This document shows positions 1-11,492 of a DNA stretch of 46,197 nucleotides, in pieces. Within the stretch, counting starts at the first letter, position 1. Every line of letters begins with the position of its first letter. The translations under genes and the position numbers were made by a program. Under the pieces are notes generated by a model. It was not told where the DNA came from. It did not search any database and saw only the letters and a list, made by a program, of their open reading frames with translations. Source of the stretch: Apostichopus parvimensis (lineage: Eukaryota > Echinodermata > Holothuroidea > Aspidochirotida > Stichopodidae); NCBI GenBank assembly GCA_000934455.1, contig KN894417.1, positions 1,302 to 47,498 on the forward strand, in the 5' to 3' direction.

Positions 1-161
1 CACTCATACTAAAAACTCCATCATTAAACTTGAGAGTACGACACAATAGCTGTAGGTTTGCCATTGAGCTATTTTGTGGGAACAAGCAAAAATTTTTACA
101 GTATTGTCAACAAATGTAATATCCAACCGGTTTAATCATTTCAGATGTGACTGTCATTAGT

Positions 162-1502
162 TTAATTCATCACAGCATACTGAGCATCTGCTGCATCCTT
201 CTGACTTGGAACGAGGTAGCATTCTTTGTCGTAGATGAATTCTAAATCCCCTGGAATCTTTCTGTGTTCTTGGTCCTCTTTTACCTTGTCTTTGATCCGT
301 TGATAATGTCCTGGAATATCATAAATTTGTAAATTATCTTCGTTAGGTTGGTGTTCATTTCCCGACACATTCAGTGTATATTGATTCTGTGAGTTTATTG
401 ATGATTTCTTTGTCTCGTAACAACAATAAATCATTAAACAAAGGACAACGACAACAAAGACGAAGAAGAATGCGAAATAAAAGTATGATATTAAGTCCAT
501 CTGCAGTGATCCTAAAATGGAAGCTTGCAGGAACAGAACTGCTTTTGCATCCGCGGACTGATTTCTTATCATGCCGAGGCACTCAACATAAATCGATGTA
601 TTATCGATATGTATGGGAGTATACAGACGGAAATTCAAGCGATCGCAGTTAACTAGCAACGAAATACTGCTTTTTGGAACCTCCGATGTAATTTTCCAAG
701 TTACATTATTTAGAGGTCCTGCGTTACTTGAGCAGGTGAAAGTAATGTTACCTGAGTCAGGCATGGTATACACTGATGGTGATATCATTACTTGAAGATC
801 TTACATGTACACACATGCTAGAAATGAACAAAACTCATCAAAAGGTGTCATGTTCATTGATGAGGAAACATCCTGACGAACAATGCATGAAATTTTCGTA
901 TTATTGAAATGTTCAGAGGGTACAAATGAAATCGATTTATCGAAAATATATTCAGATTTCGAAAAAGTAGTATTCACTGTAAATTTGTTAGAAAAGTAAA
1001 TGAAAATATTAGGCTCTTGTCGTCCAACGTCTGATATGTTACACCATAAGACAACTGTGTTGTTAATCACATCATCTGTAAAGAAAGAGAGTTTCTGGGA
1101 ACTTGAACAGACGGGTTTTGAGGGTATGTAGTTGACCACTACGGTGAAAGATTGCAGGTCAAACGGTGTCAGTTGTAAAATGTTGTATTCACGAGCTTCA
1201 TGTCTAGAAATGTTCTTTATAACTAATGTATGATTCCACCCAGATTGACTTACTGTAAACCAGTAATCATATTTCATCGGATTCCCTTCCAGGCTCCCGT
1301 TTTTTACGATGATGTGATTGCTGTCTTCGACGCAATATATCCCAACGGAGCCATTACTCTTATACACTAGTTTTACATCATCACCTTCCATGACAATGTA
1401 TTCATTGATAGCTGTCGTGGCTGTAGCGTATTGAAAGAACAACAAGATGGACAGAGAGAAGTATATTTTTTGTATACTTCTAAAGGCAAACACGTTTTCC
1501 AT
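162..1502 (-). pseudogene. Ig-superfamily receptor, tandem copy 1, one in-frame stop
   Basis: Intronless reading frame of 447 codons, open except for one TAA (plus-strand 801-803) between the second and third Ig-like domains. From the ATG at 1502 there is a signal peptide, a first Ig-like domain without the canonical cysteine pair, and a second Ig-like domain, ending as a 233-residue product. Beyond the stop the frame continues unchanged: a third Ig domain with the Cys-Trp-Cys pattern, a membrane helix followed by CCYETKK, and a tail of about 90 residues with tyrosines in YTLNV, IYDIP, CYLVP and a C-terminal YAVM. The intact paralogue at 11493-13262 aligns without a gap across the stop, reading GAA there. 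It could be a pseudogene or a gene making a secreted two-Ig protein. The ligand is unknown; a role in immune recognition or adhesion is inference. Confidence 0.8.
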
Positions 1503-1684
1503 GTCTTTGCTATATTATTATTGAAACTTATTTCAATTGTATCCAATTCCTTTAGATTCGCTTCCACTGTTGACTTTGAAACTTTTGCGCTCAGAGGTGA
1601 TCTTAATCTGATGTAATCGCTTAATCCCTTTCAGTTGATAGGACCATATCAAGAGTTTAGTAAGGTATCTGTATACGTAATCCG

Positions 1685-4350
1685 TTCATTATTTGGAAGA
1701 GATTTCCTTTTGGAATGAACAAACTTTAAAAAATAAATTTATCATTCCTAAATGTATGATTTCTTCACGGAATACAGATCTTTCGCTGATGGTAGAGATA
1801 AGGTAAAAGATCCTCAATTGTTAAACACTATGACAAAACGTGCAACAGTTTTTTATTGTATAAATTTTGCTAGTGCACTGGTAACAGCTCACCACAACTA
1901 AGATGAAATAACTGATAAAATGAGAATGTGGACAGATGAAAAACAGACACACTTCCTTGTTTCAATTCATTGTGCCGTGCCCCAATCATGCAAAAAGAAT
2001 TATCAATCCGTAAGATGAGACTTATGAGAACCACTGGCATGCAACCTTAAAAAAAGTTACTGATACAGCTTAAGCATTCAACTAATCAGATAAGAACTCG
2101 GTTTTGTTCATAACTCCCAATAATATTATCGTAATGCATTTCTATTTCCTTTTAACGATTGAAGTGGCGTTCAACCGTGTAGAGTGATAGGTTAGTTCAG
2201 AAAAAGAAAAGAAAAAGAAAGACTTTCTGTTTGTTTCACATGTCAGATATCACCTGTTTAGTAAATCGCAAGGATCGCCATTTAGTTGTTTTCATGCCAA
2301 AAAGCTGTAAGTTACCATTTTATATTTAACGGTCAACATAAACGATATCAAATTCAATCCTTACATTGCATGCATCGGTTAAGCTCAAGGAACATTTACT
2401 GCGAACAGCAATGGAGCATTGGGGAAGTGGTAGCTCCATAGCCTTGCTTGGCTTAAAAAGATCGCATCGCATGTATCGGCAATGGACGGTTATATTTCGA
2501 TAAGTGATAGAATAAATCTAATATTACTGAAACCTGTTCAGTTGGTGGTCACCCTACTTGAAGTACATCTAGCCATAGAGAACATTTCCGGTGTGGCAGA
2601 AAGTGAAGAATTACAATGGGGTGTTTAATGTTAGAAACTAATTTAAGTGAAACTTTTTACACTAGTGCAGAACGTCCCCCGTCAGTATATTGTACTATTG
2701 TACTAGTTCTTGTCCCGGCTCTGAATACCGGTTTTGCCTTTTCTGCGTTATTAATACACGTCTGGCATCACAACACTGTTTTTTTTTTCTCGGCAAACGT
2801 CAGATCAGCTAAGGGGCAATAGCCAACTCATTTTATTCGAGATCTCGCGAACCAAGTTAACCCGCGAGAGAATCTCGAGGATCAATGTAGGCAACGTGGG
2901 TTCGCGAGAGCTCCATCATTCAGCCAATGCTGAAATTCCTCTAGAAAATGCTTATAACAGAACATACACTAAACGACCATGTTATATTATATACTACGGA
3001 GAAAGGACGACTTGCCCTACGTCAATCGCGAAATACCAGCAGTAAGCCAATGCTTCAAACTACATGAGTCCTTTATCTACAGGGACTTTCATCTTATAAT
3101 TTGGCTAAAATTGCAGAATTGTTCAACTGCTAATAAATTATATAGCAATGTACAATGTACAAGGGCATTTGGCCTGATTCCCGTTTGTCGGGCGCGTTCA
3201 TGGTTTCCAACTTGTGTTTCCTAGTTTCAAGTGCTAGGTCAATGAATTTAGTTGTCATTTCTAGTAATGCGAAATGTTGAAACCGCTTCACTTTCAGTTG
3301 ATGCAATGAATATAAGTTTTTCAACAATTATGTAATTATTGTATATAGGCCTAAGTGCAAATTTCGTGAAACGGGTACATTACTCATAATCAGGCAATTG
3401 AAGTCGGATAGCCTCAGAAATATCGCGGGTAAATGGAATTAATTCAAAAATGATTTTGATATATATCTGTAACAACAGCAATTTAATTTTTGAGCAGGAA
3501 GCAATTTTATATATGTAACGTATATTAAATGTCAAAGGCAATGCAAATTTCTGCTCACACATCAATCTGTACAAGTATTACACTGTGGAGTGGATGACGT
3601 GACTGCAGCTCTCGATTCATGAACAATTCTAGCATCCTTTAAGCCCAAATACCGTTTGGAAAAGACTTAGATATTTCCCTACCGTGTATCACACTTTTAG
3701 TAATTCAACACAATAAATGTGCAATCCTGACAGGCCTTTTTGTCGTATTAAAGAATTTGGCATTTTTTTTCAAACCAATCTAAATAATTTTATTCTGCAA
3801 ATTTCCGATAACGTAATTGCTTTAATTTGAATGTTCAGCCACGGTAGACAACTCGATAGCCTATTGAAGTATTTACACAGGGTGAGGTAATATAAAAACG
3901 AAACTGAGTAGAGTGATAACAATAACGTGTTCAACAACAGGATGTGTGCATATGATTAAGCGAAACATATAAGTATCACATTATAGCTAGAAGTGAGGAT
4001 AACAACAGGGAAACGTTAATGTTCCGTTGAAATGTTACAACATGCTCGCGTTACTTCAATTCAACAATACTTTATGTTCAATTTTTAATTACCGGCAATA
4101 CCAGATGGAAACAATTTTAAGTCACGAACTTATTTACTTGCTACAGATTTATAAACTGTATTTCGACAGCAGTTTCTAACTATCTTGATCCTTTGGGCGC
4201 TGTTCCATTGCCCCTACTTCTGCCCGATTCAAGACCCCTGCGGAAGTACCAGAACTGTAAGAGGAAGATAAGTTTACCCTCAATCTAGCAAATATCGCAT
4301 TTAACATTTGAACGACTCCTTGAAATATGTGACAACTACTTATCCAAAAG
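1685..4350. other. Non-coding part of tandem unit 1
   Basis: About 2.7 kb upstream of copy 1. I see no recognisable gene; short open frames at 2616-2822 and 2979-3224 have no family features and are simply repeated in unit 2. It contains a CGCG-rich inverted-repeat cluster at 2837-2912. The sequence is almost identical to 6031-8696. Confidence 0.7.
2837..2912. repeat. CGCG-core inverted repeat cluster (unit 1)
   Basis: Three CGCG-centred blocks within 76 bases: GATCTCGCGAACC, CCCGCGAGAGA and GGGTTCGCGAGAGCTC. The first and third are near-perfect reverse complements and can form a stem. Each core overlaps the vertebrate CGCG-element consensus TCTCGCGAGA, but none matches it fully. The same cluster recurs at 7183-7258. 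Confidence 0.5.
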
Positions 4351-4510
4351 TGAATGCACTCATACTAAAACCTCCATCATCAAATTTGAGAGTACGACAC
4401 AATATCTGTGGATTTGCCATGGAGCTATTAGGTGGGAACAAGCCAAAAATGTACAGTATTGTCAACGAATGTTATATCCAACCGGTTTAATCATTTCAGA
4501 TGTCATTAGT

Positions 4511-5848
4511 TTAATTCATCACAGCATAGTGAGCATCTGCTGCATCCTTCTGACTTGGAACGAGGTAGCATTTTTTGTCGTAGATGAATTCTAAATCCCC
4601 TGGAATCTATATGTGTTCTTGGTCCTCTTTTGCCTTGTCTTTGGTCCGTTGATAATGTCCTGGATCATAATAAATTTGTAAATTATCTTCGTTAGGTTGG
4701 TGTTCATTTCCCGACACATTCAGTGTATATTGATTCTGTGAGTTTATTGGTGATTTCTTTGTCTCGTAACAACAATAAATCATTAAACAAAGGACAACGA
4801 CAACAAAGGCGAAGAAGAATGCGAAATAAAAGTATGATATCAAGTCCATCTGTGATCCTGAAATAGAAGCTTGCAGGAACAGAACTGCTTTTGCATCCGC
4901 GGACTGATTTCTTATCATGCCGAGGCACTCAAAATAAATCGATGTATTATCGATATGTATGGGAGTATACAGACGGAAATTCAAGCGATCGCAGTTAACT
5001 AGCAACGAAATACTGCTTTTTGGAACCTCCGATGTAATTTTCCAAGTTACATTATTTAGAGGTCCTGCGTTGCTTGAGCAGGTGAAAGTAATGTTACCTG
5101 AGTCAGGCGTGGTATACACTGATGGTGTTATCATTACTTGAAGATCTTACATGTACACACATGCTAGAAATGAACAAAACTCATCAAAAGGTGTCATGTT
5201 CATTGATGAGGAAACATCCTGACGAACAATGCATGAAATTTTCGTATTATTGAAATGTTCAGAGGGTACAAATGAAATCGATTTATCGAAAATATATTCA
5301 GATTTCGAAAAAGTAGTATTCACTGTAAATTAGTTAGAAAAGTAAATGAAAATATTAGGCTCTTGTCGTCCAACGTCTGATATGTTACACCATAAGACAA
5401 CTGTGTTGTTGATCACATCATCTGTAAAGAAAGAGAGTTTCTGGGAACTTGAACAGACGGGTTTTGAGGGTATGTAGTTGACCACTACGGTGAAAGATTG
5501 CAGGTCAAACGGTGTCAGTTGTAAAATGTTGTATTCACCAGCTTCATTTCTAGAAATGTTCTTTATAACTAATGTATGATTCCACCCAGATTGACTCACT
5601 GTGAACCAGTCATCATATTTCATCGAATTCCCTTCCAGACTCCCGTTTTTTACGATGATGTGATTGCTGTCTTCGACGCAATATATCCCAACGGAGCCAT
5701 TACTCTTATACACTAGTTTTACATCATCACCTTCCATGACAATGTATTCATTGATAGCTGTCGTGGCTGTAGCGTATTGAAAGAACAACAAGATGGACAG
5801 AGAGAAGTATATTTTTTGTATACTTTTAAAGGCAAACACGTTTTCCAT
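4511..5848 (-). pseudogene. Ig-superfamily receptor, tandem copy 2, three in-frame stops
   Basis: Homologous to copy 1 over its full length, with the same start codon context at 5848. Three stops interrupt it: TAA at 5330-5332 (lysine codon in copy 1) inside Ig2, the shared TAA at 5147-5149 between Ig2 and Ig3, and TAG at 4607-4609 in the cytoplasmic tail (arginine/lysine region in copy 1). A 3-bp in-frame deletion lies just before the membrane helix. The third Ig domain, helix and proximal tail remain open (4607-5134). Three independent stops make this a decaying gene rather than a functional receptor. Confidence 0.85.
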
Positions 5849-6030
5849 GTCTTTGCTATATTATTATTAAAACTTATTTCAATTGTATTCAATTCCTTTA
5901 GATTCGCTTCCACTGTTGACTTTGAAACTTTTGCGCTCAGAGGTGATCTTAATCTGATGTAATCGCTTAATCCCTTTCAGTTGATAGGACCATATCAACA
6001 GTTTAGGTAGGTCTCTGTATACGTAATCCA

Positions 6031-8696
6031 TTCATTATTTGGAAGAGATTTCCTTTTGGAATGAACAAACTTTAAAAAATAAATTTATCATTCCTAAATG
6101 TATGATTTCTTCACGGAATACAGATCTTTCGCTGATGGTAGAGATAAGGTAAAAGATCCTCAATTGTTAAACACTATGACAAAACGTGCAACAGTTTTTT
6201 ATTGTATAAATTTTGCTAGTGCACTGGTAACAGCTCACCACAACTAAGATGAAATAACTGATAAAATGAGAATGTGGACAGATGAAAAACAGACACACTT
6301 CCTTGTTTCAATTCATTGTGCCGTGCCCCAATCATGCAAAAAGAATTATCAATCCGTAAGATGAGACTTATGAGAACCACTGGCATGCAACCTTAAAAAA
6401 AGTTACTGATACAGCTTAAGCATTCAACTAATCAGATAAGAACTCGGTTTTGTTCATAACTCCCAATAATATTATCGTAATGCATTTCTATTTCCTTTTA
6501 ACGATTGAAGTGGCGTTCAACCGTGTAGAGTGATAGGTTAGTTCAGAAAAAGAAAAGAAAAAGAAAGACTTTCTGTTTGTTTCACATGTCAGATATCACC
6601 TGTTTAGTAAATCGCAAGGATCGCCATTTAGTTGTTTTCATGCCAAAAAGCTGTAAGTTACCATTTTATATTTAACGGTCAACATAAACGATATCAAATT
6701 CAATCCTTACATTGCATGCATCGGTTAAGCTCAAGGAACATTTACTGCGAACAGCAATGGAGCATTGGGGAAGTGGTAGCTCCATAGCCTTGCTTGGCTT
6801 AAAAAGATCGCATCGCATGTATCGGCAATGGACGGTTATATTTCGATAAGTGATAGAATAAATCTAATATTACTGAAACCTGTTCAGTTGGTGGTCACCC
6901 TACTTGAAGTACATCTAGCCATAGAGAACATTTCCGGTGTGGCAGAGAGTGAAGAATTACAATGGGGTGTTTAATGTTAGAAACTAATTTAAGTGAAACT
7001 TTTTACACTAGTGCAGAACGTCCCCCGTCAGTATATTGTACTATTGTACTAGTTCTTGTCCCGGCTCTGAATACCGGTTTTGCCTTTTCTGCGTTATTAA
7101 TACACGTCTGGCATCACAACACTGTTTTTTTTTTCTCGGCAAACGTCAGATCAGCTAAGGGGCAATAGCCAACTCATTTTATTCGAGATCTCGCGAACCA
7201 AGTTAACCCGCGAGAGAATCTCGAGGATCAATGTAGGCAACGTGGGTTCGCGAGAGCTCCATCATTCAGCCAATGCTGAAATTCCTCTAGAAAATGCTTA
7301 TAACAGAACATACACTAAACGACCATGTTATATTATATACTACGGAGAAAGGACGACTTGCCCTACGTCAATCGCGAAATACCAGCAGTAAGCCAATGCT
7401 TCAAACTACATGAGTCCTTTATCTACAGGGACTTTCATCTTATAATTTGGCTAAAATTGCAGAATTGTTCAACTGCTAATAAATTATATAGCAATGTACA
7501 ATGTACAAGGGCATTTGGCCTGATTCCCGTTTGTCGGGCGCGTTCATGGTTTCCAACTTGTGTTTCCTAGTTTCAAGTGCTAGGTCAATGAATTTAGTTG
7601 TCATTTCTAGTAATGCGAAATGTTGAAACCGCTTCACTTTCAGTTGATGCAATGAATATAAGTTTTTCAACAATTATGTAATTATTGTATATAGGCCTAA
7701 GTGCAAATTTCGTGAAACGGGTACATTACTCATAATCAGGCAATTGAAGTCGGATAGCCTCAGAAATATCGCGGGTAAATGGAATTAATTCAAAAATGAT
7801 TTTGATATATATCTGTAACAACAGCAATTTAATTTTTGAGCAGGAAGCAATTTTATATATGTAACGTATATTAAATGTCAAAGGCAATGCAAATTTCTGC
7901 TCACACATCAATCTGTACAAGTATTACACTGTGGAGTGGATGACGTGACTGCAGCTCTCGATTCATGAACAATTCTAGCATCCTTTAAGCCCAAATACCG
8001 TTTGGAAAAGACTTAGATATTTCCCTACCGTGTATCACACTTTTAGTAATTCAACACAATAAATGTGCAATCCTGACAGGCCTTTTTGTCGTATTAAAGA
8101 ATTTGGCATTTTTTTTCAAACCAATCTAAATAATTTTATTCTGCAAATTTCCGATAACGTAATTGCTTTAATTTGAATGTTCAGCCACGGTAGACAACTC
8201 GATAGCCTATTGAAGTATTTACACAGGGTGAGGTAATATAAAAACGAAACTGAGTAGAGTGATAACAATAACGTGTTCAACAACAGGATGTGTGCATATG
8301 ATTAAGCGAAACATATAAGTATCACATTATAGCTAGAAGTGAAGATAACAACAGGGAAACGTTAATGTTCCGTTGAAATGTTACAACATGCTCGCGTTAC
8401 TTCAATTCAACAATACTTTATGTTCAATTTTTAATTACCGGCAATACCAGATGGAAACAATTTTAAGTCACGAACTTATTTACTTGCTACAGATTTATAA
8501 ACTGTATTTCGACAGCAGTTTCTAACTATCTTGATCCTTTGGGCGCTGTTCCATTGCCCCTACTTCTGCCCGATTCAAGACCCCTGCGGAAGTACCAGAA
8601 CTGTAAGAGGAAGATAAGTTTACCCTCAATCTAGCAAATATCGCATTTAACATTTGAACGACTCCTTGAAATATGTGACAACTACTTATCCAAAAG
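6031..8696. other. Non-coding part of tandem unit 2
   Basis: Near-identical copy of 1685-4350. I see no gene. Differences from unit 1 found by eye are single bases near 6946 and 8342. The CGCG inverted-repeat cluster is conserved at 7183-7258. Confidence 0.7.
7183..7258. repeat. CGCG-core inverted repeat cluster (unit 2)
   Basis: Second copy of the cluster at 2837-2912, duplicated with the 4346-bp unit and unchanged. Confidence 0.5.
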
Positions 8697-8702
8697 TGAA
8701 TG

Positions 8703-9395
8703 CACTCATACTAAAACCTCCATCATCAAATTTGAGAGTACGACACAATATCTGTGGATTTGCCATGGAGCTATTAGGTGGGAACAAGCCAAAAATGTAC
8801 AGTATTGTCAACGAATGTTATATCCAACCGGTTTAATAATTTCAGATGTCATTAGTTTAATTCATCACAGCATAGTGAGCATCTGCTGCATCCTTCTGAC
8901 TTGGAACGAGGTAGCATTTTTTGTCGTAGATGAATTCTAAATCCCCTGGAATCTATATGTGTTCTTGGTCCTCTTTTGCCTTGTCTTTGGTCCGTTGATA
9001 ATGTCCTGGATCATAATAAATTTGTAAATTATCTTCGTTAGGTTGGTGTTCATTTCCCGACACATTCAGTGTATATTGATTCTGTGAGTTTATTGGTGAT
9101 TTCTTTGTCTCGTAACAACAATAAATCATTAAACAAAGGACAACGACAACAAAGGCGAAGAAGAATGCGAAATAAAAGTATGATATCAAGTCCATCTGTG
9201 ATCCTGAAATAGAAGCTTGCAGGAACAGAACTGCTTTTGCATCCGCGGACTGATTTCTTATCATGCCGAGGCACTCAAAATAAATCGATGTATTATCGAT
9301 ATGTATGGGAGTATACAGACGGAAATTCAAGCGATCGCAGTTAACTAGCAACATATACTGCTTTTTGGAACCTCCGATGTAATTTTCCAAGTTAC
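8703..9395. repeat. Tandem segmental repeat, unit 3 (truncated)
   Basis: Only the first 693 bases of the unit remain. They match unit 2 with very few differences. Similarity stops at 9395, within the sequence for the third Ig domain, where retroelement-like sequence starts. Confidence 0.93.
8857..9395 (-). pseudogene. Ig-superfamily receptor, tandem copy 3, 5'-truncated
   Basis: Retains the end of the third Ig domain, the membrane helix and the tail; the signal peptide, Ig1 and Ig2 are absent. It carries the same tail stop as copy 2 (at about 8953) and the same pre-helix deletion, so it derives from a copy-2-like gene. A short in-frame ATG upstream gives an apparent 145-residue frame (8953-9390), but this start is an accident of the breakpoint and lacks a signal peptide. 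Confidence 0.85.
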
Positions 9396-9396
9396 T

Positions 9397-9504
9397 TTAT
9401 CCAGCGATATAATCTACAAAGCAAAAGTCACTACTGGTCAAGAGACAGTCGAATATATCGGTCTAGCTAGAGGAAGCTTCAAGGCAAGGTACAACTTGGT
9501 ATAG
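9397..9504 (+). mobile_element. Retroelement GIY-YIG endonuclease fragment
   Basis: A 35-residue plus-strand frame ending in TAG reads DIIYKAKVTT, then EYIGLARGSF and KARYN. This is the N-terminal half of a GIY-YIG-type nuclease: an IYKA block in place of GIY, a YIG block, and a following FK-x-RY block with the usual arginine. The pattern matches nuclease modules at the C-terminus of invertebrate retroelement polyproteins (Penelope-like and relatives). The rest of the element is not visible, so this is a dead remnant. It begins exactly where tandem unit 3 ends. Confidence 0.65.
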
Positions 9505-11492
9505 GATTTATTATTGGTTGAACTTTGCAACTGCTCAAAGTTTTACATCAAAATCAAAGTCAATCAAAATCAAATGTAAATTAAAAGTGAAATGTACAGA
9601 TCTTTTATTTCTCAATTTCTGATGCATTGTTCAGTTTAAAGTTGAAATACTTGTAAATATGATTAAAATTATATTAAAAGAATGGCAATTAAACAATATA
9701 TTGCATTCAATTTCCGATAAACAGACGGAAGGTAAATTCAGGCGTAGAGCGATAATTCGGTTAATATATAATTAAAGATTGCAAATGCCAGCCTCTTCCT
9801 ATATATCATGAAACACCCGAATGATGATAGGGTGAAGGATGGGCGGGGGTTGGTGGGGGGGGGGGGTGGAAATAATATAGCTTTATATGTATTTAATTTT
9901 CATTTTGCCCTTGAAATTGGATAAACTCCAGAAACCTACACTACCGAGTGAGTAACCAATTAAGGAGCAAGACGAAACCTAACAGTGTCATTTCCCACCT
10001 TCCCTAAGTGAAAAAAATATGTGCATTCTCACGTTGTATTATAAACAGATACATGTTGAGTCGTTGTATTGGTATAGTTCGTCGCCACTTACACAGGTTA
10101 CTTGAAACCATGATTGGTCCCCAAGACTCACTACCTTACCCCCACCCCTCACGTGTAATGTTCTGGATCATGCCATCACAACTCTGACTTGATTTCCTTC
10201 AAGGGACTTTCCTATACAAACAACGATTATAAAATTTCTCTAATTATTTTTCCAGTGTTCCCTTCATGAGGTAGAGCTTAGCTGACGCCCAAAAATGAAA
10301 CAATAGCAATGATTGATTTTTGCGAAATCCGGACTTAACTCTAGTTACCAATTTCATGTTTTCCACGCAGTATTTCAATATTACATTCAAAATTTCAAGT
10401 CAAGACAACAACAACAAAAACAGTGAAAAAGATTTTTTTTTTTTAAACATGTAAGAAATCTTCAATTCAGGAATGAAAATGAAACAGCTTGCCATACGTG
10501 TATACAAAAGCGTTGAAAGTGAAAGTGTGGAAGGTTAGAGCATTCCGCACATGACTTTTCATTACAAACAAGATCTTTATCACCCCAATAGTTGTTCTAC
10601 CTAGCCCTAATGAACTCTAAGTTATCATCGTAATATAATGCTTCTGTGAAAAGTTTTCTGCACCTTCAGTGAATGTATTGTTCATAAAACTCTAAAGATT
10701 GAAATATGAGTTATTACATCTTTAAAAAAATGGCCAGCACCCAGATTAGTAAAGCAAGTGCCGGAATACAGCATGATAAAGCAGTAAGCTGTTTTTGTAA
10801 GGTACATAGGTCCACAATTACATTAACACACTTCCCTGTATAATGATTGGTGCCTATAGAAAAGATATGACATTGCGTTTCATTTTGTATAAATTTTGCT
10901 TCTTTGAAACCTCTTTCGATCAATTTCTTTTATTATTAAGCTGTTATTGTTGTAATAGAGCTGTCTTCGCGTTCTCATGTTGTTGAATGAATATTTCTAT
11001 TAAATATACCCACTTGTGATCGGTTGTAACTGTCTACTAACAAGCTTTACGCCTCACAAAGACAGTTTACACAGTAACAGGCAATCAAATAATTAATATT
11101 CCGTTTCTTATACATCATTATTTGTAAATGTTTTCCACTTAGTGTCTCAAACTTCCGATAGAAAGTCAAATTGTTGAACATGAAAAGTCACAAGTTCATT
11201 GAGCCTCCAAAAGATATATAGTTAATGTGTGGAACTGTCTTTAACAAAGAGACAATGTTAATAAAACTCCGAAGTAAAAGTCAGTGATTACTATATATAT
11301 ATCACTTTAATTGGATAAAAAGTCGCAATTTCGAGAAAAAAGCACCACGAAAAGGAATAGTCCATATTTACATGTAGAAAATAAATGTATAGTTTCCCAT
11401 TAGATCAAATGTGCTCAAAAATCTTAACTGTTAACGTTAACATCAAAACATAAAATACCGCGATAAAAATGAATAGCAAATGCGCCCTTCCA
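9505..11492. other. Intergenic stretch, little recognisable
   Basis: AT-rich DNA between the truncated tandem copy and the 3' end of the intact receptor. It holds a G homopolymer at about 9853-9866 and a poly-T run near 10433-10444. The only open frame of note is a 69-codon minus-strand ORF (10714-10923) with a hydrophobic C-terminal segment, described separately. I see no RNA gene. Confidence 0.6.
10714..10923 (-). CDS. Small hypothetical ORF with hydrophobic C-terminus
   Basis: A 69-residue frame beginning MIERGFKEAKF and ending in a hydrophobic stretch (CCIPALALLIWVLAIFLK) that could be a membrane helix. It lies about 570 bp beyond the stop of the intact Ig receptor on the same strand. 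I recognise no family. It might be a remnant exon of another receptor, part of a 3' UTR, or chance. Confidence 0.15.
   Translation of the reverse strand: MIERGFKEAKFIQNETQCHIFSIGTNHYTGKCVNVIVDLCTLQKQLTALSCCIPALALLIWVLAIFLKM

Larger units (their letters stand above)
1..4356. repeat. Tandem segmental repeat, unit 1
   Basis: First visible copy of a 4346-bp tandem unit; the left end is the window edge, so the array may continue. It contains a broken Ig receptor gene (162-1502, minus strand) and about 2.8 kb of non-coding DNA upstream of it. Against unit 2, bases 1 to about 1684 differ often (about 14 differences plus a 5-bp indel in the first 160 bases), whereas from 1685 onward I found only about two substitutions by eye. 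The unit therefore has a mosaic history. Confidence 0.95.
4357..8702. repeat. Tandem segmental repeat, unit 2
   Basis: Complete 4346-bp unit containing Ig receptor copy 2 and its upstream non-coding DNA. Its first 690 bases match unit 3 almost perfectly, and bases from 6031 on match unit 1 almost perfectly, while its gene differs noticeably from the unit 1 gene. This suggests that the last duplication spanned about 1685-6030 rather than starting at the unit edges drawn here. Confidence 0.95.

Noticed and set aside
2616-3224. Plus-strand ORFs of 68 and 81 codons (and their copies at 6962 and 7325)
   Set aside because: Identical duplication explains their preservation; there is no domain, splice or codon signal.
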